From Roseomonas aerilata DSM 19363 (GTDB taxonomy: Bacteria > Pseudomonadota > Alphaproteobacteria > Acetobacterales > Acetobacteraceae), in NCBI RefSeq assembly GCF_000711725.1, contig NZ_JONP01000017.1, positions 42,657 to 106,656 on the forward strand: DNA of 64,000 nt, written 5' to 3'. Positions 26,031 to 34,335 of this stretch are shown here, piece by piece (the first letter of the stretch is position 1; every line of letters starts with the position of its first letter). A program made the position numbers and the translations under genes. The notes below the pieces were generated by a model. The model had not been told where the DNA came from. It was given only the letters and a program-made list of their open reading frames with translations, and made no database searches.

Positions 26031-26133
26031 GGGCGCTGCCCCTGCCGTCCCGCTTGCCTCGCCCACCCCCGCTGGCCGATCCTCCCGACCGCCGGCATCC
26101 TCGGACCCGGCGATCCCCGCCTCAGGAGCCCCG

Positions 26134-26598
26134 ATGCCGCAGGACCGCGTCTTCCTCGTGGTGGTCGACGACAGCCCCGAACGGGCGGTCGCGCTGCGCT
26201 ACGCCTGCCTGCGCGTCCGCAAGTCCGGCGGCCGGGTGGCCTTGCTGCGCATCACCGAGCCCGTGGGGCTGCAGGAATGGGCGGGCGTCGGCGCCCTCAT
26301 GCAGGAGGAGCGGCGCCAGGAGGCCGAGCAGCTCCTCTCGGCCCTGGCTGCCCAGGTGCAGGAGATCACCGGCGGCCTGCCCACCATGCTTATCCGCGAG
26401 GGCGATCCGGTGGAGGAGGTGCTCGGCGCCCTCGAGGAGGACCGGCGCATCTCCATTCTCGTCCTCGCCACCGCGACCGAGGGAGGGCCGGGGCCCCTGG
26501 TCACCGCGCTCGCGGGCCGCCACGCCGGGCGGCTTCGCTGCCCCCTGACCATCGTGCCTGGCGGCCTGGACGATTCAGAACTGGACCGTGTGACCTAG
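26134..26598 (+). CDS. Universal stress protein family protein
   Basis: A 154-residue protein with a single Usp fold: FLVVVDDSPERAVALRYA at the start, and SILVLATATEGGPGPL with a late glycine turn where ATP-binding members carry G-2X-G-9X-G. The glycine pattern here is degenerate, so nucleotide binding is uncertain. A CAGGAG site precedes ATG 26134. It lies 103 bases after the TIGR02186 gene. Confidence 0.85.
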   Translation: MPQDRVFLVVVDDSPERAVALRYACLRVRKSGGRVALLRITEPVGLQEWAGVGALMQEERRQEAEQLLSALAAQVQEITGGLPTMLIREGDPVEEVLGALEEDRRISILVLATATEGGPGPLVTALAGRHAGRLRCPLTIVPGGLDDSELDRVT

Positions 26599-26674
26599 GG
26601 TAGGACCCGATAAATCCATCCGGTGCTTGATCCGGGTGGAAGGCTCCCACGGCCGGAGATGCTGGCGGCTTGGG

Positions 26675-28222
26675 TCAGCCCGCTTCTACCCGCGTTGTCT
26701 CTGACCGGCGCGCGTTGCCCTTGAGCCGTTTGGCCTCGTAGAGGCGTGAGTCTGCAAGAGCAATGGCTTCTGCAATCGTCGCCGCCTCTTCCGGCATCAA
26801 CGCGACCCCGAGGCTGCACCCGAGCGAGAGCCGCCCAGCCGACCTCGGCACGCCCGCCTGCAGCATGGCGTTCAGTCTCGCCCCTACCTCCAGCGCGGCT
26901 TGTGCGCTGCCACCCGCGGAGGGAAAGACGAGGACGAACTCGTCGCCGCCCGTGCGGATTGCCACGTCCTCCTTGCGGAGATTGTCGCGCAGCCAGACCC
27001 CGATGGCACGCAGCACATCGTCCCCGGCGGCGTGGCCGTAGCGGTCGTTGATCGGCTTGAAGCCGTCGAGGTCGAGGGCTGCTACTGCGTAGCCGTGCAC
27101 CTTCCCCCTGTGCTCCTCATGCCAGGCTTCAAAGCCTGCGCGATTCAGTAGGCCGGTCAGCGGGTCGCGCCAGGCCTGGTCGCGCAAGGCCTCCAATCGG
27201 GCTACGACGTTTCGCGGGCCACCCTGGCCTCCTCCCGCACCCAGCGCCGCCTCGATCCGGCCCGCGATCCGCCCGGCGACCAGCCCGCCCATAACGGCCA
27301 GTCCGAGGGTCGCGGCGCCTAGCCAGAGGGTAAAGGAATTCAACCGGGCGAGCACGGCGTTGCGGTCTGTTTCGGCAAGGACGGTCCAGCCGAGGCTCGG
27401 ACGGTCGGGATCGCCGTCCGTGCGTGCCCGGGCGAGGATCACGGCTCGCCCGTCCGACCCTGTGGCCTCCTGCCAGCGGCGCGCGTGCGGCCCGGTCAGC
27501 GGGGCGGGATCCTGAACCCAGGCGCGGCCGCGCTCCGCCTCGAGGCCAAGCAGTACGGTGCCGTCGGCGGCCAGAATCCGCAGCGTCATCGGCGGCTGGG
27601 CCGGGGCGAGGCTCATCACCTCGCGTCGCACGACGTCGGCCCAGCGCCAGGTGAGATGGCCTGACACGACGCCGAGCACCCGTCCATCCGGCGACCGGAC
27701 CGGGGCCGCGGCATCGATGAAATAGGCGTTCTCCCCACCGCCCTGTTCCGAAGGCAGCAGCCGGGCCAGCAGCACGGCGGGATGCACGTCACCGAGGTGG
27801 AGCCCGGCGAGACCAGGCTTGAACCAGGGCCGGGAGGACACGTCCACACCCTCCAGCAGCCCACCCGTGGCGGCGATGACCCGTCCATCCGCTCCAACGA
27901 AGCCGATCCAGGAGAAGGTGGGGGAGCGGAGGCGGAGAGCCTCCAGCAGGCGGCGGGCGGCGGCAGGCTCTGCGGGCTCTCGCTCAAAAGTCTCGAAGCG
28001 GGCGAGGAGGCCGACATCGGCGGCCCATTCCGAAAGCCCGGCGTCCAAGCGCCGCGCCATGGCGTCGGCATAGCCGACCATCCTCTCCCCGGCTTCCGCG
28101 ATGGCCAGCTTACGCTCCTCCCGGAGCAGCAGCGCCGAAACGGCGCCGCCCACGAGCCCGAAAACGAGCGCGACAATGAGGCCGTGACGCCAGTTGACGC
28201 CAAGCCGGAGCGTCATCCGCAT
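26675..28222 (-). CDS. Membrane-bound diguanylate cyclase with periplasmic sensor (GGDEF)
   Basis: A 515-residue protein: one membrane helix at residues 12-32, a periplasmic Cache-like sensor of about 250 residues (WIGFVGADGRVIAATGG), a second helix near 300, and a C-terminal GGDEF domain. The active site is RTGGDEF, with GGDEF at 425-429. The inhibitory I-site RKED stands five residues before it, so feedback control by c-di-GMP is likely. No EAL domain. It makes c-di-GMP in response to an unknown extracellular cue. The gene is monocistronic, with a long empty region upstream. Confidence 0.93.
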   Translation of the reverse strand: MRMTLRLGVNWRHGLIVALVFGLVGGAVSALLLREERKLAIAEAGERMVGYADAMARRLDAGLSEWAADVGLLARFETFEREPAEPAAARRLLEALRLRSPTFSWIGFVGADGRVIAATGGLLEGVDVSSRPWFKPGLAGLHLGDVHPAVLLARLLPSEQGGGENAYFIDAAAPVRSPDGRVLGVVSGHLTWRWADVVRREVMSLAPAQPPMTLRILAADGTVLLGLEAERGRAWVQDPAPLTGPHARRWQEATGSDGRAVILARARTDGDPDRPSLGWTVLAETDRNAVLARLNSFTLWLGAATLGLAVMGGLVAGRIAGRIEAALGAGGGQGGPRNVVARLEALRDQAWRDPLTGLLNRAGFEAWHEEHRGKVHGYAVAALDLDGFKPINDRYGHAAGDDVLRAIGVWLRDNLRKEDVAIRTGGDEFVLVFPSAGGSAQAALEVGARLNAMLQAGVPRSAGRLSLGCSLGVALMPEEAATIAEAIALADSRLYEAKRLKGNARRSETTRVEAG

Positions 28223-28879
28223 AGGTCACTCCGCGCTACCAGGCAGGCGGGATACCAGCCGTGGTGGGTTGTATCGCAGGTCGTTCACGACACGCAATTG
28301 TTCATGATCAGTTGATCGAAAGAGGTTACGAATTGATATTGACACCGCCTCCGGTGCGCCCGCTGCAGCGGGAAACAACCCTTCTTATGAGCAAACTGGC
28401 CGCTGTCTCGTGCGCCGTGTGCCCGGCATCGTTCGGCTCGCCCACTCGGTATGGGTGCAGTTGAGCGCGGTGACAGCTGAAGCAGGTAGAAGACGATATA
28501 GCGCGGCCCGTCGCCAGCTGGAGCGCCATGCCCGCGCATCCCACGGCAAGTGACCTGGAGGCTGCCGCTGGATGTGCGCTGGTCATCGATCGGCGGTACC
28601 CCGTACTAGGGGGAGAGTAGGATCTGCTTCATCGGAACAGTCTCTCCGTAAGTGGGAACAGATCAGCCATGGCCGCCCCTCCAGCCACGATGGAGGCTGC
28701 CATTCGGATCAAGCGACAGGCCAGAGTAACGAACCCTGCCCTCAGGCGAATTTGCCCATTTGAGAAGCGCGGCCCGGCCCTGCGCCGCGCAACGGTTGCA
28801 GCCGGCCGTGGCCTGCCCCACATCCCCGGGCTGACGGCGGTACCCCGTGCCGAAGCACCCGCCGCAAAAGGGATCCCCG
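28223..28879. other. 657 bases without a supportable gene
   Basis: The stretch between two divergent genes contains a lower-GC patch around 28280-28340 (TTGTTCATGATCAGTTGATC) that may hold promoters for the diguanylate cyclase gene on the left. Short open frames on both strands lack family resemblance and ribosome sites. No RNA gene is seen. Confidence 0.5.
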
Positions 28880-29440
28880 ATGTTTATCGAGACCGAGGCG
28901 ACGCCGAACCCCGCGACGCTCAAGTTCCTGCCCGGCCAGCCCGTCATGGGCGACCGCGGCACCGCTGACTTCATCTCCGCCGAGACCGCGGATCGCTCTC
29001 CCCTCGCCGCCCGCCTGTTCGAGCTGGAGGGCGTGGCCCGCGTCTTCCTGGGCGCCGACTTCGTCACCGTGACCAAGTCCGGCAGCACCGACTGGTCCGC
29101 CCTGCGCCCGCAGGTGCTCGGCGCCATCATGGAGCACGCCATGGCCGGCCGCCCCGTCATGGCCGGTGACGAGGCCGAGGAGGACGAGGACACCGACCCC
29201 GCGGATGCCGAGGTCGTCGCCCAGATCAAGGAGCTGCTGGATACCCGTGTGCGCCCGGCCGTCGCCGGCGATGGCGGCGACATCGTCTTCCGCGGCTTCC
29301 GCGACGGGGTGGTGAAGCTGCGCATGCAGGGCGCCTGTTCCGGCTGCCCTTCCTCCCGCGCGACGCTGAAGCACGGTGTCGAGAACATGCTGCGCCACTA
29401 CGTGCCCGAGGTGGTGGCGGTGGAGCAGGTGGAGGCCTAG
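28880..29440 (+). CDS. nfuA: Nfu-type iron-sulfur cluster scaffold/carrier
   Basis: A 186-residue protein: an Nfu N-terminal domain (MFIETEATPNPATLKFLPGQ) and a NifU-like C-terminal domain with the cluster-binding pair CSGC in MQGACSGCPSS. It passes 4Fe-4S clusters to apoproteins. An AAGGGA site precedes ATG 28880. A hairpin follows the stop. Confidence 0.94.
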   Translation: MFIETEATPNPATLKFLPGQPVMGDRGTADFISAETADRSPLAARLFELEGVARVFLGADFVTVTKSGSTDWSALRPQVLGAIMEHAMAGRPVMAGDEAEEDEDTDPADAEVVAQIKELLDTRVRPAVAGDGGDIVFRGFRDGVVKLRMQGACSGCPSSRATLKHGVENMLRHYVPEVVAVEQVEA

Positions 29441-29453
29441 CGGCTTTCCCCGT

Positions 29454-29477
29454 GGTGGAAGCCTGAGGGCTTCCACC
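29454..29477 (+). terminator. Hairpin after nfuA
   Basis: GGTGGAAGCC, loop TGAG, GGCTTCCACC: a 10-bp perfect stem 13 bases after the stop. There is no T tract, so it may act as a weak terminator or an mRNA 3' stabiliser. Confidence 0.65.
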
Positions 29478-29572
29478 GTCCGCGTCATTCACCCGCGTGA
29501 TCGCCACGATGACGCAGGGTGACTGGTAGCGGGACGCCTTCGGGAGGATGTTGGGGGCAAGGAGATCCTCTC

Positions 29573-30184
29573 ATGCCCGATACCAACCTTCCCCCCGATG
29601 TCCGGCTGAACGACGCCGCCCTCGACCGCATCTTCCGCCAGGCCCGCACGGCCAATGCCTGGCAGGACCGACCGGTGCCGGACTCGCTCCTGCGCGAACT
29701 CTACGAGACCGTCGCCCTTGGCCCGACGAGCGCCAACCAGAGCCCCGGTCGCTTCCTCTTCGCCCGCACGCCCGAGGCTCGCGAGAAGCTGCTCGGCGTC
29801 GTCTCCGCCGGCAACCAGGAGAAGACGCGCACCGCCCCGGTGACGGTGATCGTGGCCTACGACCCCGCCTTCTACGAGTACCTGCCGCGCCTCTTCCCGC
29901 ACGCCGACGCGAAGTCCTGGTTCACCGGCAAGCCGGAATTCGCCGAGCGCAGCGCCTTCATGAACAGCACGCTCCAGGCGGCCTACCTCATCCTCGCCGC
30001 CCGCGCCCTTGGCCTCGACGCCGGGCCGATGGGCGGCTTCGACGCCGAGAAGACGAACGCGATGTTCTTCGCCGAGAGCGGGTGGAAGGCCACCATGCTG
30101 ATCAACCTCGGCTATGGCGACCACTCCAAGACCTTCGGCCGCCTGCCGCGCCTGCCCTTCGATGAGGCAGTGGTCTTGGCCTGA
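29573..30184 (+). CDS. Nitroreductase-family protein, malonic semialdehyde reductase RutE-like
   Basis: A 203-residue FMN-binding nitroreductase. Features are [17 protein letters not shown] (flavin phosphate and nicotinamide side), [18 protein letters not shown] and [16 protein letters not shown], the pattern of the RutE/HadB branch. RutE reduces malonic semialdehyde in pyrimidine breakdown, but no other rut gene is nearby, so the substrate is open. AAGGAG precedes ATG 29573. An intergenic repeat follows directly. Confidence 0.85.
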   Translation: MPDTNLPPDVRLNDAALDRIFRQARTANAWQDRPVPDSLLRELYETVALGPTSANQSPGRFLFARTPEAREKLLGVVSAGNQEKTRTAPVTVIVAYDPAFYEYLPRLFPHADAKSWFTGKPEFAERSAFMNSTLQAAYLILAARALGLDAGPMGGFDAEKTNAMFFAESGWKATMLINLGYGDHSKTFGRLPRLPFDEAVVLA

Positions 30185-30203
30185 TAGAGCGGTCATTGGC
30201 GAC

Positions 30204-30474
30204 TCCGGGGAGAGGAAGAAGGGTTTCTTCCTCTTCCCGGACCCCTCACCATCACCTTTTTCTTCGAGTTCAGGATGCCTTGCGCGCGGTGCGCCTCGGG
30301 TCACCGACTGGAGGCGACGCCACGCACAGGAAGAGCGCTAAGGGGAGCCGGCCTCGAATTAATGCATCCGCGCCAGCCGGGTGGAGATTTAAGAGGCTCA
30401 GGCCATTGGCGGGACGGGATGAACGCTGCGCGTTCATCCGGTAGGTCCGGAGAGGGCAAAGCCCCCTCCAGCGC
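30204..30474. repeat. Dispersed intergenic repeat, copy A
   Basis: About 270 bases alignable end to end with 43391-43650. Conserved blocks are TCCGGGGAGAGGAAGAAGG, CCCCTCACCATCA, CATCCGCGCCAGCC, GGGATGAACGCTGCGCGTTC and GGTCCGGAGAGGGCA. It begins with a hairpin (GGAAGAAGGGTTTCTTCC) and ends with another. It fills the gap between two converging genes, and so does copy B. Confidence 0.8.
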
Positions 30475-30495
30475 CGCCGCCCAGCACACCGGCCC

Positions 30496-30756
30496 TCAGG
30501 CGCGCGCCAGAAGCGCCTGCCCCGCCTCCGTCAGAAGCACTCTCGTATCCCCGCCGGTCGTCGCGTCGCCGGATTCCAGCCGGACAAGGTGCCCTGCCGT
30601 CGCATCCTCCCAGACCGGCAGGCGTGGGCAGGAGGTGCGCCAGGCCTCCATCGTCTCCGTGTAGCCGCGCGGCCGATCCGCAACCCAGGCGAGAAATTGC
30701 AGCAGGAGGTAGGCGGCGGGATCAGGCCTCGCCTCCAAGGTGGCGGTGTGAACCAT
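30496..30756 (-). CDS. Small conserved hypothetical protein (winged-helix-like)
   Basis: An 86-residue protein with YLLLQFLAWVADRPRGYTET and TRVLLTEAGQALLARA, the last part like the wing and final helix of MarR-type domains. Similar small proteins occur in Acetobacteraceae; no function is known to me. It is transcribed away from the LysR gene, with 100 bases between the starts. Confidence 0.7.
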   Translation of the reverse strand: MVHTATLEARPDPAAYLLLQFLAWVADRPRGYTETMEAWRTSCPRLPVWEDATAGHLVRLESGDATTGGDTRVLLTEAGQALLARA

Positions 30757-30838
30757 CGGATTGCCTCCTGGCAGAGGAAGGATCCCTTCGTAGCACTTGT
30801 GGCGCCATGCCGCGCAGCGCGTTCACATCCTGAGATTG

Positions 30839-30853
30839 ATACCTTAGAAGTAT
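30839..30853. promoter_or_regulatory. Imperfect palindrome, candidate LysR-type binding site
   Basis: ATACCTTAGAAGTAT is a 15-bp imperfect inverted repeat with a T-N11-A core. It lies in the divergent promoter region, 3 bases before the LysR start, where autorepression would be expected. Confidence 0.4.
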
Positions 30854-30856
30854 GGC

Positions 30857-31780
30857 ATGATCGAGTTGCGCCGCCTCCGCGCCTTCGTCGTCACCGCGGA
30901 GGAGGGGCATGTGACCCGCGCGGCGGAGCGTCTCGGCATGCAGCAGCCCCCGCTCACCCGCCTGCTGCGTGGCCTTGAGGAGGAGTTGGGCACCTTGCTC
31001 CTGCGCCGCCTGCCACGTGGCGTGGAGCCGACGGAGGCGGGGCTGGTGTTCCTGGAGGAAGCGCGCGCGGTGCTCGCCCGCGCTGCAATGCTCGAGGAGA
31101 ACGTTCGCCGGGCCGCGCGCGGCGAGGCGGGGCGGCTCGCTGTCGGCTTCACCAGCTCAGCGGCGCTGCATCCCTTCGTGCCCGCCGTGCTGCGCCACTT
31201 TCGGGAGGCCTTGCCGGGCGTGCGGATGGAACTGGACGAGGCCGGCACGGCGGAACTGGTGGAGCACGTGCTGCTCGGCCGCCTGGACGCGGCCTTCGTG
31301 CGCTCCCCCGTCGGAACAGTGGGCGGGCTGGCAGTCGAACTCGTGCTGGAGGAGCCGATGCTGGCGGCGCTTCCTGCCGGCCATCCCCTCTCACTGCCGG
31401 AGGGGCCGCCGCTGCCGCTCGCGTCCCTCGCTGGCGAGGCCTTCATTCTCTACCGTCGGAAGGCCGGTCCAGGGCTCTACGACTCCATCCTGGCCGCCTG
31501 CCGCGAGGCCGGCTTCACCCCGGCGATCGCGCAGGAGGCGCCGCGGTTGCCCGCGACACTGAGCCTCGTCGCCGCCGGGCTCGGGATTTCCGTGGTGCCG
31601 GCCTCCATGCGGCGCCTGGCGGTGGCGGGCGTCGCCTATCGCGCGCTGGAGGGGCGCCCGGGCCTCTCAGCCCCGGTGCACCTCGTTCGGCGCCGGACTG
31701 GCCTGACCGCCATCGCCGTGGGGTTCCGGAACACCGTGCGCTCGGCCGCGGCCGCGCTGCGGGAACCCGGCGGCGCCTGA
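30857..31780 (+). CDS. LysR-family transcriptional regulator
   Basis: A 307-residue regulator. The N-terminal winged helix-turn-helix (RLRAFVVTAEEGHVTRAAER, LGMQQPPLTRLLRGLEEELG) is followed by a periplasmic-binding-like effector domain (GRLAVGFTSSAALHPFVP, LVAAGLGISVVP). It resembles the CatR/BenM branch, which responds to aromatic-derived acids; the target here is not evident. It is divergent from the 86-residue gene. Confidence 0.9.
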   Translation: MIELRRLRAFVVTAEEGHVTRAAERLGMQQPPLTRLLRGLEEELGTLLLRRLPRGVEPTEAGLVFLEEARAVLARAAMLEENVRRAARGEAGRLAVGFTSSAALHPFVPAVLRHFREALPGVRMELDEAGTAELVEHVLLGRLDAAFVRSPVGTVGGLAVELVLEEPMLAALPAGHPLSLPEGPPLPLASLAGEAFILYRRKAGPGLYDSILAACREAGFTPAIAQEAPRLPATLSLVAAGLGISVVPASMRRLAVAGVAYRALEGRPGLSAPVHLVRRRTGLTAIAVGFRNTVRSAAAALREPGGA

Positions 31781-31846
31781 ACCGGTGGGCCGGCAACCAC
31801 GAGCACGGGCCCTCGTTCGCCCCACCTGAACCCGGGGGCGATATCC

Positions 31847-32110
31847 ATGATCCGACCGCTGCTGATCCCCGCCCTGCTGGCGCTCGGCGCCCTGCCAGCC
31901 CTGGCGCGCCTGCCGACGCCGGCGGAGCAGGGTGGAATCGAGGCCGCGCTGCGGGGCGCCGGCTATGTCAGCTGGGAAAGCATCGACGTGCCGCCGGCGG
32001 GTGGGCGGATTGTGGTCGAGGGAGCCCGTCGCGCACCGGACGGTCCGGCGCGCCTGGTGCTGGTCGAACCCGCGACGATGCGGGTGACGGAGGAGGTGCC
32101 GGCGCGCTGA
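31847..32110 (+). CDS. Small secreted PepSY-like protein
   Basis: An 87-residue protein with a signal peptide (LLIPALLALGALPALA) and a mature part of about 65 residues: GGIEAALRGAGYVSWESID then RIVVEGARR and RLVLVEPATMRVTEE. The pattern resembles PepSY/YpeB-type domains, which inhibit proteases or bind regulators. It converges on the response-regulator gene. Confidence 0.7.
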   Translation: MIRPLLIPALLALGALPALARLPTPAEQGGIEAALRGAGYVSWESIDVPPAGGRIVVEGARRAPDGPARLVLVEPATMRVTEEVPAR

Positions 32111-32132
32111 CGCCCCGGCACCACGAAGCGCC

Positions 32133-32849
32133 TCAGGCTGCGACGCGGCCCGCCTGCGGGTCGAGCCGATAGCCGCCGCCCTCGGTGAGCAGCAGCGAGG
32201 CCGTCGCCGGATCCGGCTCGATCTTCTGCCGGAGACGATAGATATGCGTCTCCAGCGTGTGGGTCGTGACCGCGGCGTTGTAGCCCCAGACCTCGTTCAG
32301 CAGGATCTGCCGGCCCACGGGCCGCCCGCCGGCGCGGTAGAGGAACTTCAGGATCGCGCATTCCTTCTCGGTCAGGCGGATCCGTCGGTTGCGCTGGGTG
32401 TCCTGCAGCATCTTCGCGGAGGGCCGGAAGGTATAGGGCCCGATCACGAAGACCGCGTCCTCCGAGTTGTCGAAGACGCGGAGTTGGGCGCGGAGTCGCG
32501 CAATCAGTTCCATGATGCGGAACGGCTTGGCGATGTAGTCGTTGGCCCCCGAATCGAGGCCCCGAACCACGTCGTGCTCCGCATCGGCGCCGGTCAGCAT
32601 GATGATCGGCACCTTGATGCCGGTCCGCCGGAGCTCCGTGCAGAGATCGCGACCATCGCCGTCAGGCAACCCGATATCGAGCAGCACGGCGTCGAAGCGC
32701 GCCCCGTCGGCGAGCAGGATCTGGCCTGCTTCCGCCATGGTTCCGGCCTCGCGGGGGGCGAATTCACCATCCACCGCCAGCTGCTCGACCAGAGTCGCGC
32801 GCAGCGCCTGGTCGTCGTCCACGATCAGGATCGGACGTGGGTCCGACAT
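32133..32849 (-). CDS. OmpR-family response regulator
   Basis: A 238-residue regulator: a receiver domain with phospho-acceptor D58 in AVLLDIGLPDG and lysine in IAKPF, then an OmpR winged helix (LTEKECAILKFLYRAGGRPV, THTLETHIYRLRQKIEP). No histidine kinase is encoded nearby, so it is an orphan. ATG 32849 (MSDPRPILIV) was chosen because the 32 residues before it look non-coding. It is divergent from ribA. Confidence 0.92.
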   Translation of the reverse strand: MSDPRPILIVDDDQALRATLVEQLAVDGEFAPREAGTMAEAGQILLADGARFDAVLLDIGLPDGDGRDLCTELRRTGIKVPIIMLTGADAEHDVVRGLDSGANDYIAKPFRIMELIARLRAQLRVFDNSEDAVFVIGPYTFRPSAKMLQDTQRNRRIRLTEKECAILKFLYRAGGRPVGRQILLNEVWGYNAAVTTHTLETHIYRLRQKIEPDPATASLLLTEGGGYRLDPQAGRVAA

Positions 32850-33131
32850 GCAGCCTCCCGTTGAAGGTCTGTCCGGACCGACCACCGAAACGGCAATCCC
32901 GGAACTGTGAGGCCCGATATGGGGCCAAGGAGCCTGTACCGGCAAGTCTTGGCTCTCTTTTTCGTGGGGGTTGATGGCTCTTGCCCCATTTCGCGTCGCG
33001 ACTGCCCCCTTTTGGACACGGCCCGAACCCCATATTGGCAGCGCAGGGCCGGGCGGTGCGATCGCGTATCGTTATGGTTGCCCGTTCCGGCTGGCAAGTC
33101 GCCACCAAACGGTTTGTTGATGGGAAACGGC

Positions 33132-34322
33132 ATGGCCGAGGCAGTGATGGGTGCCTTCCTGGGAGGCGTCCAGGGGCGCACAGAGGGCGATCCGCTGGCC
33201 CTCGGCATGCGGGCGGTGCATCGCGCGGTTTCGGACCTGCGCCGCGGCACGCCCGTTCTGCTGGATGGGAACGGGGAGTGCCTCGTACTCGCCGCTGCCG
33301 AGACGGTTGGCGCGCGCGGGCTTTCGGACCTTTCGGGGGCTGCCATCGGCCCCGCCGTGCTGCTCCTCTCCCCGCCGCGCGCGGCCGCCCTCCTTGCCCG
33401 CCCGGTCGCGGCCACTGCCGCGTCGTCGGTCACGGCCGAGGACGTGCCGGTCGCGCTGCGGCTCTCTCCCGCGCTGCTCGCCCCCGATTCGTTGAGGCGC
33501 CTTGCCGATCCGGTGGCCGAGCAGCTGCTGCCCGAGTCGCCCCAAGCCGCCCCCAGCCCAGGATTCGCCCAGGCGCTCTCGCCGGCCGCGATCGCGCTGG
33601 CCAAGATCGGGCGGCTGCTCCCCGCCCTCGTCGCCGCCCCCGCCTCGGCCGCCGCGGCGACGCGACTCGGCCTTCTCTCCGTTTCCGTCGCCGACGTCCT
33701 CGCCTATCCCCTCTCGGCCGCCGCCAGCCTGACCCGCGTGGCCGAGGCCAGCGTGCCGCTGGCGGAGGCGCCGGAGGCCCGCATCGTCGCCTTCCGCGCG
33801 GCGGATGGCGGGATCGAGCACCTGGCGATCCTCGTCGGCAAGCCGGAGGCCGCGGGCCCCGCCGCGCCGCTCTGCCGCATCCACTCCGAGTGCTTTACCG
33901 GCGACCTCCTGGGCTCGCTCCGCTGCGATTGCGGCCCGCAGCTCCGCGGCGCCATCGCGCGCATGGCCGCGGAACCGAGCGGCGGCGTGCTGCTCTACCT
34001 CGCGCAGGAAGGGCGGGGCATCGGCCTCGTGAACAAGCTCCGCGCCTATACCCTGCAGGACGCGGGGCTCGACACGCTCGATGCCAACCGCGCCATCGGC
34101 TACGGCGCGGACGAGCGCGACTTCCGCGTGGCCGCGACGATGCTGGAGGCGCTCGGCATCCCCCGTGTCCGCGTGCTGACGAACAACCCCGACAAGCTCG
34201 CCGGCCTCGCCGCCTGCGGCATCGGGGTGGAGGGCCGCGTCTCCCACCTGTTTGCCGCGAACGGGGTGAACGACGGCTACCTCGCCACCAAGAAGACCCG
34301 CTTCGGCCATCTGATGGGGTGA
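33132..34322 (+). CDS. ribA: GTP cyclohydrolase II with N-terminal degenerate RibB-like region
   Basis: A 396-residue protein. The C-terminal 200 residues are RibA: zinc cysteines in HSECFTGDLLGSLRCDCG, GTP site EGRGIGLVNKLRAY and TNNPDKL. The first 190 residues resemble the RibB domain only in outline and lack its acidic metal-binding motifs, so DHBP synthase activity is unlikely; this state is common in alphaproteobacteria. It converts GTP to the first riboflavin precursor. I took ATG 33132, which has GGGAA upstream; ATG 33120 in the same frame is the alternative. Confidence 0.9.
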   Translation: MAEAVMGAFLGGVQGRTEGDPLALGMRAVHRAVSDLRRGTPVLLDGNGECLVLAAAETVGARGLSDLSGAAIGPAVLLLSPPRAAALLARPVAATAASSVTAEDVPVALRLSPALLAPDSLRRLADPVAEQLLPESPQAAPSPGFAQALSPAAIALAKIGRLLPALVAAPASAAAATRLGLLSVSVADVLAYPLSAAASLTRVAEASVPLAEAPEARIVAFRAADGGIEHLAILVGKPEAAGPAAPLCRIHSECFTGDLLGSLRCDCGPQLRGAIARMAAEPSGGVLLYLAQEGRGIGLVNKLRAYTLQDAGLDTLDANRAIGYGADERDFRVAATMLEALGIPRVRVLTNNPDKLAGLAACGIGVEGRVSHLFAANGVNDGYLATKKTRFGHLMG

Positions 34323-34335
34323 CGGGGAGGGAGGA

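Noticed and set aside
28261..28763. Several short open frames, one on the minus strand with a CFSCH motif suggesting a haem site
   Set aside because: The spacing is CxxCH only once, without signal peptide, ribosome site or conserved context; the frames overlap each other on both strands.
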